A stretch of 64,000 nt of DNA from a virus. Positions 36,081-43,688 of the stretch are shown here, one piece after another; position 1 is the stretch's first letter, and each line of letters starts with the position of its first letter. The stretch spans positions 1-64,000 of the IMG/VR virus record IMGVR_UViG_3300036881_000016; one strand, given 5' to 3'. Under the pieces are notes generated by a model. The model did not search any database and was not told where the DNA came from. It saw only the letters and a program-made list of their open reading frames with translations. A program made the position numbers and the translations under genes.

Positions 36081-37322
36081 ATGGGAGTCAGTTTAGACTA
36101 TAGTGTCTCAGTAACGGCAGGAAGCATCGGGGAAGTCCCGCAATACATTAAGGACTGGCACATAAATACCGTCGAGTTGGTTTCAACCGGCGGGGCAGGT
36201 AACAATTACGCGAGTCAGCTCGCGTATCTCAAGGGTCTTGGAGTCAAGCCGGTGCTCGATATCGAGATGGATATCTGGGCAGGCGGTCAGATTCAATCGC
36301 CTATTGGCAACTTTACGAGCTTCCTGCAATCCTGCAAGGCGGCAGGCTGGCCGACACTCAGCTCAGAAGGTGGCAGAGCCGGTGATCCGAGCTTCATTAA
36401 GGGGCTAGGACTCGGCTACATCAACTACAACTGCGACCAGTGTGGCTTGTGGCAGAACATCTATTCCGATGTTGGAACCGTGATGAATCTCTGGGAGTGT
36501 TACTATCCTTCCGAGGTTGGTTACATCACGCAGGGCGCAAACGCTACTAAAGGCAAAGCGAACGGCGTTCTAGCCGGTGCTTGGCGTGACGCAGCGGAAC
36601 ATTCAAAATGCTACTTCTCGAAAGACGCGCCGAATTACGCAAATGCGCCGAACAAGAAATTCAAAGGCGACAACGATATCCTTCAGAACAGCATCAACGG
36701 AGCGCAACCTAGCTACGAGTCAATAATTGATTCGCTCATAGCATTAGGATGCTCAGTAACGCGGTTCGACGTTTGGGGTGGAACAGCGTCAAGCAGAGCG
36801 CAGAATCAGGCCTGCGGCTTCGATTCAATAGTCGCTAACTTGCAGAAGAACCACCCACCTAACGGCATTGGACCTGCGCCACCCCCTCCGGTAACAAAGA
36901 AAATGTTTGCATCGGTTCCAGTGAGCTGTTCTATGGTTCCTGGTCGCATCGACGAGTTTGTTAAAGGGACCGATAGCACACTGTGGCACAACTATCCAGC
37001 GATAGGCGCGGCTAACTGGCAGTCGCTAGGCGGCGTTCTTACGTCGGCACCTGCTTGCATCACGCGGGCCGGCAAGATCATAGACGTCGTTGCACGCGGT
37101 TCAAACGGTGGCTGTTACCTGAAGGAATGGAACGGCACTCAATGGCTCGACTGGAAAGACCTTGGCGGCGTTGTAGCTGCAAATACTCCATTAGGGATCA
37201 TTGCAGTGAACGACAACAGCCTAAACGTCTATGTTATCGGGAGCGACGGCAATGTATGGGTCAAGTCAATGGTGAATGCTGTGTGGAGTAATTGGAAGAG
37301 GGACGCAACCGTAATGGGGTGA
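36081..37322 (+). CDS. TIM-barrel-like glycosidase domain plus PLL-type lectin domain
   Basis: 413 residues. Residues 1-255 (IKDWHINTVELVSTGGAGNN, then VKPVLDIEMDIWAGGQIQSP, YINYNCDQCGLWQ...) look like a TIM-barrel domain, like the insert in the 50985 tail protein and the 48263 protein. Residues 270-413 carry two or three W-rich lectin blades (DSTLWHNYPAIGAANWQSLG, then GVLTSAPACITRAGK...). No signal peptide. Likely host-surface or exopolysaccharide binding/cleavage; it lies outside the tail operon. Substrate unknown. Confidence 0.6.
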   Translation: MGVSLDYSVSVTAGSIGEVPQYIKDWHINTVELVSTGGAGNNYASQLAYLKGLGVKPVLDIEMDIWAGGQIQSPIGNFTSFLQSCKAAGWPTLSSEGGRAGDPSFIKGLGLGYINYNCDQCGLWQNIYSDVGTVMNLWECYYPSEVGYITQGANATKGKANGVLAGAWRDAAEHSKCYFSKDAPNYANAPNKKFKGDNDILQNSINGAQPSYESIIDSLIALGCSVTRFDVWGGTASSRAQNQACGFDSIVANLQKNHPPNGIGPAPPPPVTKKMFASVPVSCSMVPGRIDEFVKGTDSTLWHNYPAIGAANWQSLGGVLTSAPACITRAGKIIDVVARGSNGGCYLKEWNGTQWLDWKDLGGVVAANTPLGIIAVNDNSLNVYVIGSDGNVWVKSMVNAVWSNWKRDATVMG

Positions 37323-37329
37323 ACCCAAC

Positions 37330-37500
37330 ATCAACACGCCGGTACCGTGTCGGAACTGTGGACGGCCAATGCTTCTAGTGCACAGTTCGCTCGGAGGAGA
37401 CAACCCAAGTCTCCTCTGTCCTTTTTGTATTACAAAGCAAGACATAATACATAAGCAAACAAATCCGCTGTTAGGCATGTGGAACCTAGGGGGAGATTAA
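37330..37500 (+). CDS. Zinc-ribbon protein without a canonical start (ATC candidate)
   Basis: About 56 residues in frame from ATC at 37330: NTPVPCRNCGRPMLLVHSSL, then GGDNPSLLCPFCITKQDIIH. Two C-x2-C pairs make a clear zinc ribbon. GGGGTGA lies upstream, but no ATG, GTG or TTG is in place. The first in-frame ATG cuts off the first C-x2-C. The stop is directly followed by the ACG-started gene. Start uncertain. Confidence 0.5.
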   Translation: MNTPVPCRNCGRPMLLVHSSLGGDNPSLLCPFCITKQDIIHKQTNPLLGMWNLGGD

Positions 37501-37743
37501 ACGCGAGAGGAAGATTCATATCAGAGAAAGAAAGCACCCACACTTGAAGAGTTAGTGAATAAGCGTTTGAAAGAGGTCGAAGGTGAAGTTCGAGAACTGA
37601 AAGGTGCGCTCACATCGCTTGAAGAATACGTGAACCGTTTAGGATTACTCAATGATCCTGACCGGATAGGTGAGGAGGTAATAAGGGAGGTAATACGTGT
37701 CATCAAAGAAGCAGAAGTCCGACGGCATCCCGGCAGTATATAA
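37501..37743 (+). CDS. Coiled-coil protein with ACG start
   Basis: 80 residues if started at ACG (37501-37503), right after the previous stop and 5 bases after GGGGGAG. REEDSYQRKKAPTLEELVNK continues in frame into RLKEVEGEVRELKGALTSLE, so the residues before the GTG at 37555 look coding. Helical coiled-coil protein. Unknown function. Confidence 0.6.
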   Translation, partial: TREEDSYQRKKAPTLEELVNKRLKEVEGEVRELKGALTSLEEYVNRLGLLNDPDRIGEEVIREVIRVIKEAEVRRHPGSI

Positions 37744-37978
37744 ACCAATAACACTCAACCTCCCTCAGCCGCAAAACGAGCAGCAATTCAAAGCGCTTGC
37801 GATGGTAATATATCAGATTAATCTTGGGGAGTTTATGAGACGATGGCGGTGGGAAAAGAAACTTGTAGATAAGCTACCAATAATGGAGCTCGCGCAAGTG
37901 CCACCACAGATGAACATTAAGATGGTCGATGCGGAAGCAGCAGTGGAGAACAAGGACGCAGTTCTAGGTCAAAATTAG
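37697..37978 (+). CDS. Hypothetical protein (93 aa)
   Basis: Start at GTG 37697 (MSSKKQKSDGIPAVYKPITL), with GGGAGGTAATAC upstream. Long overlap with the previous coiled-coil gene. Mixed helical. Unknown. Confidence 0.55.
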   Translation: MSSKKQKSDGIPAVYKPITLNLPQPQNEQQFKALAMVIYQINLGEFMRRWRWEKKLVDKLPIMELAQVPPQMNIKMVDAEAAVENKDAVLGQN

Positions 37979-37988
37979 GAGGCAGGAA

Positions 37989-38219
37989 ATGGAAATCGAA
38001 ATACCGGCTGCGAGAGAAGAGGCTGAATCGTGGGTAAAAGAACACCTGACAGATTACCTAGTATTCGTATCTCGGGGGGAAGGAGTCGTAGAGGTTCAAC
38101 TTGATCAAGCTTTTCGTAATGGGTTCTTTATCCACATGAACGAATGGATGAAAGACCTTAAATTTGTGGCGACGCTGAAGGAAGGTAAACCCTTATTCGG
38201 GAGGAAGAAAGATGACTAA
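37989..38219 (+). CDS. Hypothetical protein (76 aa)
   Basis: MEIEIPAAREEAESWVKEHL then TDYLVFVSRGEGVVEVQLDQ and onward; alpha/beta. GGAGGCAGGAA upstream. Overlaps the next gene by ATGA-type spacing. Unknown. Confidence 0.55.
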   Translation: MEIEIPAAREEAESWVKEHLTDYLVFVSRGEGVVEVQLDQAFRNGFFIHMNEWMKDLKFVATLKEGKPLFGRKKDD

Positions 38220-38523
38220 TGTAATTTGCGTATGTGGTGCTGAAGCGCCAATAGTTATAATTACTGAACAGGAACCTGACGAGGAGATTAGGGAAGAGTT
38301 TTTCGGCAAGAAGCTTGTGCGGTGCGAAGCGTGTCACACACTTACCCTTGTAGACGAAGAGCTGCAAGAACAGCTCGATGAAGCCGAGGAGATTGGCAGA
38401 CGCGATGGATGCGAGCCGCCACTTGTGCAAATCGTTGATGCAAAAGAAGAAGCTGAACGCAATGCAAAGAAAATTAAGGTTGAAGACAACGGCAAAGGTA
38501 TTTTAAAGTTATCAAGACAATAG
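38212..38523 (+). CDS. Small zinc-binding acidic protein
   Basis: 103 residues. VICVCGAEAPIVIIT then VRCEACHTLTLVDEEL: C-x-C ... C-x2-C zinc ribbon, followed by a charged helix (AKEEAERNAKKIKVE). Unknown role. Confidence 0.55.
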   Translation: MTNVICVCGAEAPIVIITEQEPDEEIREEFFGKKLVRCEACHTLTLVDEELQEQLDEAEEIGRRDGCEPPLVQIVDAKEEAERNAKKIKVEDNGKGILKLSRQ

Positions 38524-38534
38524 GAGGTGTTACA

Positions 38535-38708
38535 AGGTTATCGTTTATACCGCCCCGCAAACTGCAATGGCGCCATCCGTGGCTCCGTTATAAAGTTTCG
38601 CGGCTCGACCATGCCTTTACGGGAATTTATTGTAGTGTCACAGTCGCCGTTCTAGCGATTATGGCTTCAGCCCCGTTATGGCTCGGTTGTGCAGCGTGCA
38701 GGGTGTAA
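38535..38708 (+). CDS. Membrane protein with AGG in start position
   Basis: 57 residues if started at AGG (38535-38537), five bases after GGAGGTG. LSFIPPRKLQWRHPWLRYKV then CSVTVAVLAIMASAPLWLGC: basic N-terminus then a transmembrane helix. No ATG, GTG or TTG fits; the only in-frame ATG (position 43) would cut the helix. Start assignment is an inference. Confidence 0.45.
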   Translation, partial: RLSFIPPRKLQWRHPWLRYKVSRLDHAFTGIYCSVTVAVLAIMASAPLWLGCAACRV

Positions 38709-38729
38709 AAAACAGAACATAAAGGCAAA

Positions 38730-38993
38730 ATGGCGATGGATGATGTTAGGAATTTGCTCAGAGAATCGGGCCGTGGCATGACCTTAGAAGAGCTGGCCCA
38801 CGCTACTGGCTTAGCTAAAGGAACGGTCCAGCGCAACGTCGCCGATCTCTGGAAAAAACATGAAATTTCGCGGATGTATAAGTTCAATGAGCTTAACATC
38901 CGCTACGTTTATTACTTCTACGGCTCGAACTTAGTGGGCGACAATCAGATGAGGGGTGCATGGCCAAAACAGAAGGTTGCGATAAAAAGGTAG
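38730..38993 (+). CDS. Winged-helix regulator
   Basis: 87 residues. [20 protein letters not shown] then [20 protein letters not shown] and a basic end. HTH of the wHTH type. Overlaps the next HNH gene. Confidence 0.6.
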   Translation: MAMDDVRNLLRESGRGMTLEELAHATGLAKGTVQRNVADLWKKHEISRMYKFNELNIRYVYYFYGSNLVGDNQMRGAWPKQKVAIKR

Positions 38994-39418
38994 ATACGCC
39001 TTGCGAGAACTTTAAGGGTTACATCATGCCCAACGGTTATGGCTACCAGCATGATCCGGTGCGATACGAACGTGGCGAGAAAAACTTGGTTTACGCGCAC
39101 CGCTTGGCATACGAACGGCACTTCGGACCGATACCAAAAGGGGTGTGTGTTTGCCACCGTTGCGATAACCGCGCTTGTATCCGTCCAGATCATCTTTTTC
39201 TAGGAACGCATAAAGACAACACTCAGGATGCGGTCAAAAAAGGCCGCATGCCACGAGGCGAGCAAAGCGTCCTTGCGAAACTCACGATGGCGCAAATTGG
39301 CGAGATTCGGAAGCGCTACAAGAAATGGGTTGTCGGGACGCCCCAACTCGCTAAGGAGTATAGGGTAAGCAAAGCCACAATATTACGTATTATCCATAAC
39401 GAGCGATATAGGGGCTGA
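38960..39418 (+). CDS. HNH_3 endonuclease with C-terminal HTH
   Basis: 152 residues. The N-terminal strand region ([20 protein letters not shown]), [20 protein letters not shown] and GT motif, then [23 protein letters not shown]. Intact family member. Precedes the nuclease frame at 39420. Confidence 0.85.
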   Translation: MAKTEGCDKKVDTPCENFKGYIMPNGYGYQHDPVRYERGEKNLVYAHRLAYERHFGPIPKGVCVCHRCDNRACIRPDHLFLGTHKDNTQDAVKKGRMPRGEQSVLAKLTMAQIGEIRKRYKKWVVGTPQLAKEYRVSKATILRIIHNERYRG

Positions 39419-39419
39419 T

Positions 39420-39914
39420 CTGATAGCAAAGAAAGGATATCCGTTTGAAGCGTTCATTAGGTCGGCGCTGATTGACTTTTGCGTGGAGTATCGTATCCCC
39501 GCGTACGTGAGACGTGAATATCAGAACGTCCCCAATTTTATCGGCTGTGACATCACCGTTGACTCACCGTATCCAAGTTGGCATATAGCGATAGAGTGTA
39601 AGAGCCGCGTGCCTGCGAAGCGATACAACTTCGCGAAGATGTTTCCACATAATCAGTTCGAGCGCATTAATGAGTATCTACAGCTCTCCGGACGACGTGG
39701 TTTTTTGGCAATCCAAGTCCACAAGCGGCCTAAAAATAAGGTCTATGTAATAAAGTGGCATGATCTGGATGAACTTTATGCTCGCGGACAGCCCTCGTTT
39801 AGAATGTTCGATCCATCGGAGCTGCCCAGACCAGTGAATAAGGATGAGGTTGCCGCACGTGAGCTGGTTGAGAATGGGGACGGTATGCAAAATTTGAATG
39901 AGGTATTCTTATGA
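39420..39914 (+). CDS. Holliday-junction-resolvase-like nuclease (Hjc-type), CTG start
   Basis: 164 residues from CTG at 39420, five bases after GGGG; the alternative GTG at 39483 lacks upstream signal and would drop KKGYPFEAFIRSALIDFCVE, which contains the helix with the conserved Glu. The core GCDITVDSPYPSWHIAIECK is the PD-(D/E)xK motif (D ... E-x-K). The helical FERINEYLQLSGRRGFLAIQ follows. Archaeal Hjc resolves recombination junctions, and a viral copy would help replication or recombination. Assignment by motif; other PD-(D/E)xK nucleases are possible. Confidence 0.65.
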   Translation: MIAKKGYPFEAFIRSALIDFCVEYRIPAYVRREYQNVPNFIGCDITVDSPYPSWHIAIECKSRVPAKRYNFAKMFPHNQFERINEYLQLSGRRGFLAIQVHKRPKNKVYVIKWHDLDELYARGQPSFRMFDPSELPRPVNKDEVAARELVENGDGMQNLNEVFL

Positions 39915-39947
39915 TGCAAATTAATGTAGAGAAGAGGAGGTGAACAA

Positions 39948-40106
39948 ATGACAGGTCCAGCATTTTGTGTTCAACGTCAGTTACTAGGACTGATGCAATC
40001 GTGCGAATGCACAGTGAATGATTGTGCTTTTGAGCCGGTCTGTGAGGCTATGAGGGAAATCCTTGCACCACCAACAAAAGCTAAGAAAGGAGCCAAAAAG
40101 AAATGA
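39948..40106 (+). CDS. Cys-rich 52-residue protein
   Basis: MTGPAFCVQRQLLGLMQSCE, then CTVNDCAFEPVCEAMRE and a Lys-rich tail. GGAGGTGAACAA upstream. Possible metal-binding. Confidence 0.5.
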   Translation: MTGPAFCVQRQLLGLMQSCECTVNDCAFEPVCEAMREILAPPTKAKKGAKKK

Positions 40107-40417
40107 GTCTCAAGGATGAACTAAATACAGAATGTTTCGCATTTGAAAAACTAGCGGATGAACTTGAATCAGTCCTGGCGGATTTGCGTAATGGGATTGA
40201 TCCGACGCGCACACGCATACGGTTAAAAATCGTCTGCGCTGAACTACATCTGCAACGAGAGCGCGTTGACCGGATGGTGAAAGACGCGGAGGAGGGAGCA
40301 CCCGCGCCGGAACCAAAGATATCAACATTTAGCAGTGTGTTCCACGGGCCATTTCACGGGGAGGCCCAAGTCAATTTTTCAAAGCTTGTTTATGATTCTG
40401 GTAAGGAGGATAGATGA
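40103..40417 (+). CDS. Hypothetical coiled-coil protein (104 aa)
   Basis: MSLKDELNTECFAFEKLADE then LESVLADLRNGIDPTRTRIR, helical, followed by a shorter beta-like tail (VFHGPFHGEAQVNFSKLVYD). Its start and stop overlap neighbours (ATGA). Unknown. Confidence 0.55.
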   Translation: MSLKDELNTECFAFEKLADELESVLADLRNGIDPTRTRIRLKIVCAELHLQRERVDRMVKDAEEGAPAPEPKISTFSSVFHGPFHGEAQVNFSKLVYDSGKEDR

Positions 40418-41625
40418 TAACTAAAACTAAGAAAGGTCACGGCCTGGGGTGGAAGCCCCAATTAAAAGATCACCGTGATTATAGATACGAAGATCACGTG
40501 AGACTAATGATGGCTGAAGCGTTACAGCCTACAGACCTAACTAACTTGGTCAGCACAGTCAAGAATCAAGGCCAATTAGGTGCGTGCGTTGCTCACGGAA
40601 CCACGTCAGGATTTGAAGCGTGTCAGATGAAGGCAAAGTTAGCACCCGTGTTAGGCTGCAGGCTGCTTGTCTATCGTGATGCGAGGATCATAGGCGGTGA
40701 CTTCCCTGGCGACAATGGGTGTAATATCAGAGATGGTATCCACGCGACTGTTCAGGACGGCGTGGCACCTGAAACTGATTGGGCTTACAATATAAGCCAG
40801 TTTGATGACACTCCACCAGCGAAAGCGGTCGCGGATGCGGTGAAATCTGAGACCGTGAGCTACTATTTGCTTGATGGCTCGAGCACCACGCAGATGATTG
40901 CGAACATAGACAACTGCCTCTGTGTGACAGGCCTTCCGGTGGTTTACGGAATGCCAGTCTACCAACAATACGAAGACGTAGGCAGCGACGGAATCATTGA
41001 GATGCCGTCAGGGGCGTCAATCGGTGGTCACTGCAATGCACTCTGCGGCGTCACTGGATTCACCGCCAGCGACTATTACATCACCCTAAATTCGTGGGGG
41101 ACAGGTTGGGGCAAAGGATACGGCAAGTTCAGTGGGGGATTCGGCTTGATCCCTAGACCGTATATCCAGAACTATGCAAGTGACAGTTGGGTAATTGCTA
41201 CGGAGAGTCAGATCAATCCGACTCCTCCTCCGGTGACGCACGTAACTGCAAATTCATCGCCAATGCTTATGGCAAGTGGTGATCGGTTTGTAACGGGTTC
41301 AGACAAAGCAGTGTGGCAACAGCACGCAGCTGCATGGAAGTCCCTCGGCGGGGTAGTTCTCGGTGCGCCAGCATCATGCACAGACGGCACCAATGTTGAC
41401 GTCTTTGCAGTTGGAAGCAACGGGGCTATCTGGTGGAAGCGCAATGCGAATGCGTGGGTATCCCTTGGTGGCACAGCTCTTGTAGGCTCAGTCCCAAGCG
41501 CAGCATACGTCAACGGCGTGTTGACTGTTGATGTTGAAGGCACAAACCACACGATATACGAAAAGAAGTATGTCAGCGGTGTGTGGACAACCGCGTGGGC
41601 CGCAGTAGCATTGAACTTGAACTAA
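40414..41625 (+). CDS. Papain-like (C1A) cysteine protease fused to a PLL-type lectin
   Basis: 403 residues. STVKNQGQLGACVAHGTTSG holds the oxyanion Gln and catalytic Cys, GGHCNALCGVTGF the catalytic His, and YITLNSWGTGWGKGYGKFSG the Asn-Ser-Trp-Gly motif, so all papain-family residues are present. The C-terminal ~125 residues are lectin-like W/G blades (KAVWQQHAAAWKSLGGVVLG). No signal peptide or propeptide was recognised. The lectin would hold it on the cell surface, the protease could cut surface protein or a peptide wall. Its cell-entry/lysis role is inferred. Confidence 0.8.
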   Translation: MITKTKKGHGLGWKPQLKDHRDYRYEDHVRLMMAEALQPTDLTNLVSTVKNQGQLGACVAHGTTSGFEACQMKAKLAPVLGCRLLVYRDARIIGGDFPGDNGCNIRDGIHATVQDGVAPETDWAYNISQFDDTPPAKAVADAVKSETVSYYLLDGSSTTQMIANIDNCLCVTGLPVVYGMPVYQQYEDVGSDGIIEMPSGASIGGHCNALCGVTGFTASDYYITLNSWGTGWGKGYGKFSGGFGLIPRPYIQNYASDSWVIATESQINPTPPPVTHVTANSSPMLMASGDRFVTGSDKAVWQQHAAAWKSLGGVVLGAPASCTDGTNVDVFAVGSNGAIWWKRNANAWVSLGGTALVGSVPSAAYVNGVLTVDVEGTNHTIYEKKYVSGVWTTAWAAVALNLN

Positions 41626-41695
41626 TTTAAAAGGCGTGAGGCGGTCGGGAGCCCGTTCTTGCGCTCTACTTTCTTTCTTAGGGGTGGGAAAATAG

Positions 41696-42034
41696 ATGAA
41701 ACAAATGGATGTGAAACCAGTTAAGACTTGTTTAGACCTACTAACGCCCGGCTACGAGTATCGCGGCGGCGTTAAAAAATGCCAATGGTGTCACGGGACT
41801 TTCGCTGACGGTCAACATAAGAACGAGCTAATCAAGCGCAGCAAAGACGAGAGCACCTCAGTAGGGATGATGTGCGATGATTGCTATAATTATCTAATCG
41901 TTGGACCCGAGATTGACTTCATTGGCCACGCAATTTACGCGAGGCACGTACACGAACATATTCGAGACTACGACGACCGGCACGTGCCGAGCTACGACCC
42001 GAAGAAAAGTTTGAAAGAGTTGGCACAATCTTAA
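41696..42034 (+). CDS. Zinc-binding protein at the end of the rightward operon
   Basis: 112 residues. KKCQWCHGTFADGQHKNELI then MMCDDCYNYL: C-x2-C ... C-x2-C. GGGGTGGGAAAATAG precedes the ATG. Last gene before the convergent tail operon. Confidence 0.55.
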   Translation: MKQMDVKPVKTCLDLLTPGYEYRGGVKKCQWCHGTFADGQHKNELIKRSKDESTSVGMMCDDCYNYLIVGPEIDFIGHAIYARHVHEHIRDYDDRHVPSYDPKKSLKELAQS

Positions 42035-42125
42035 GTGAGTGACACGGCGCGAGCCGGTTCAACACCGGACAATACTTGCAGAACCATTCAGGCAGTAAGG
42101 AAAATAGAACCGCGCCGAGTCTCAC
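42035..42125. terminator. Large stem structure between convergent operons
   Basis: GTGAG plus CGGCGCG (42035-42051) pair with CGCGCCG plus CTCAC (42111-42125), and CCGGT-TCAAC-ACCGG (42054-42068) forms an inner hairpin. Sits exactly where rightward (stop 42034) and leftward (stop 42122) transcripts meet. Likely a bidirectional terminator or a structured RNA. Confidence 0.45.
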
Positions 42126-42487
42126 CGTTTGATTGAATGGTAATACGACTGCGCTCGCCAGTCTTCACAGAGAACGTCCTTGATGCTGTGATAGCGCCTG
42201 CGTAAGCAGTTGCGCGGTCGAGCGTGATAAACGTCGTCTATCTTCGGACTGATCTCAGCGAGATCATCAATGATTGTAATAACTAACTGATGATTGTGAT
42301 CTTTATAAGGCTGGTAAAGAAGATGTTCGTATTCAGAAGTGAACTTGGTTTCGCTGCAGTCTTGCACGTTCTTAGCTAGTTCGTGGCCGACCATCGCTTG
42401 CTTGATTCTTGCCAGTTTGATATTGATCCTGAAGCACTTGATTGCTTCTATAGGGCAAGACGAGACGGGTTTGCAGGGTTTGTACAT
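42122..42487 (-). CDS. Hypothetical protein (121 aa)
   Basis: MYKPCKPVSSCPIEAIKCFR then charged mixed sequence, e.g. HNHQLVITIIDDLAEISPKI. Has two or three Cys near the N-terminus. Last gene of the leftward late operon. Unknown. Confidence 0.5.
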   Translation of the reverse strand: MYKPCKPVSSCPIEAIKCFRINIKLARIKQAMVGHELAKNVQDCSETKFTSEYEHLLYQPYKDHNHQLVITIIDDLAEISPKIDDVYHARPRNCLRRRYHSIKDVLCEDWRAQSYYHSIKR

Positions 42488-42510
42488 AATAAAGAAAAAA
42501 GAGTAGACTA

Positions 42511-42726
42511 TTAGTAGTCTACCACTGGTTGTTCGTCTTCTATCGTCGTGAGCAACGTTGCTAATGCCGTGAGGATCACTACGATTATGCCGAGGGCGCC
42601 AGCTTCCGTCGCAGTCAGTTGGATGAAGCTACCGACTTGGTTCACGATCCCTATTACCATACCGATAATTAAGATCGCTACAGCAAGAGGGCTCAATGAT
42701 GGATTTGGATCGACTCTAAGTGCCAT
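42511..42726 (-). CDS. Two-helix membrane protein, holin-like
   Basis: 71 residues from the ATG at 42724-42726, behind GGAGGTGATAAAA. PLAVAILIIGMVIGIVNQVG and GALGIIVVILTALATLLTTI are two transmembrane helices. Location at the end of the tail operon and size fit a holin that could trigger lysis. Functional call is inferential. Confidence 0.5.
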   Translation of the reverse strand: MALRVDPNPSLSPLAVAILIIGMVIGIVNQVGSFIQLTATEAGALGIIVVILTALATLLTTIEDEQPVVDY

Positions 42727-42738
42727 TTTTATCACCTC

Positions 42739-43368
42739 CTAATGTATATGTACAGTTGTGAATAGGAGCGCTAATACAACTGTAACGATGAATCCGACGA
42801 CGATTCCGATGACGTACTGCTGAGTTTTGATCTTGTCTTTTCGTGTATCATCTTTAAGTGCGTCAATCTTAAGGACGCATGCATCTTTAACTTCCACCAT
42901 AAGCTCGCGCATAGTCGTCATGCGAGAGGTTACTTCTTTTTCCATAGTATCGAAGTCTGTGCGTAGTTGCTCACACTCCTTGGATACCACGCCAACATCG
43001 GCGACCAAACCGCTAATCTGTTCCGCACGTGTCGCTTGTCCAACTTCCAGTAATCCCTCAGCTTTGTTTACTCCGTTGATTTTGTCGCCCAATCCTTTGT
43101 TTACCCCTTCGATCTTATCTTCTAATCGTTGTATTCGTTCATCAGAGCCGCGTCTGTACCGATCTCCGCGATCCCACTGGTAGCTGCCGTCTATGTTCCT
43201 TTTATCCGGTATTCGCGACGAGTCTTCTAACGCCTTGGTAGCCGCATTACACGCATCGTCAATCATCTTCTGCGCTTTCTCGGCTGCCGCTTGTATGCGC
43301 TCTTGGGCCACTAACGCTGAGTCGTCAAGTTTCTTAATCGCGTCGGCTGCTTTAGTTGCTTGGGTCAT
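42739..43368 (-). CDS. Coiled-coil protein with C-terminal membrane anchor
   Basis: 209 residues. Long charged coiled-coil regions (e.g. QERIQAAAEKAQKMIDDACN, QRLEDKIEGVNKGLGDK) end in YVIGIVVGFIVTVVLALLFT, a transmembrane helix. It resembles spanin- or adhesion-type fibres without a recognised family. Overlaps its neighbour by ATGA. Function unknown. Confidence 0.55.
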   Translation of the reverse strand: MTQATKAADAIKKLDDSALVAQERIQAAAEKAQKMIDDACNAATKALEDSSRIPDKRNIDGSYQWDRGDRYRRGSDERIQRLEDKIEGVNKGLGDKINGVNKAEGLLEVGQATRAEQISGLVADVGVVSKECEQLRTDFDTMEKEVTSRMTTMRELMVEVKDACVLKIDALKDDTRKDKIKTQQYVIGIVVGFIVTVVLALLFTTVHIH

Positions 43369-43688
43369 AAGTTCTGTAACTGTTCCTCAGCAAGTCGGTC
43401 TTCCTCTGCAGCTGCGTCAATCATTTCGCGTGCGGATTCCTGCTCCTTTTGGATCAAGTCTCTCGCTTTCGTTACGGCTACAGAGAGCAAGTCTCTTGCT
43501 CGAAGCGCCGCTTCCGATATGAGACTTCGGGCTTCTTCTGCCGCAACTTCCATCAGTGCATTAGCCGCTGCCTCTGCTTCTCCAAGTCGGATTTTAGCGG
43601 CCTCTTCTGCAGTTTCCCGCCGAGTTCGCATCCGCGCTTCGATCTTTTCAATGAGTTCTTTCTTTTCAGTGTCCATCCGTTCGTTCAC
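43365..43688 (-). CDS. Coiled-coil protein
   Basis: 107 residues, almost all helix (EKIEARMRTRRETAEEAAKI, AANALMEVAAEEARSLISEA). Similar composition to the N-terminal part of the 42739 protein, so the two may form a hetero-oligomer. Unknown. Confidence 0.55.
   Translation of the reverse strand: MNERMDTEKKELIEKIEARMRTRRETAEEAAKIRLGEAEAAANALMEVAAEEARSLISEAALRARDLLSVAVTKARDLIQKEQESAREMIDAAAEEDRLAEEQLQNL

Noticed and set aside
42045-42117. tRNA-like 7-bp stem and TTCAAC loop
   Set aside because: The inner arm would be a T-arm in the wrong place and no anticodon arm can be drawn. Not a tRNA.
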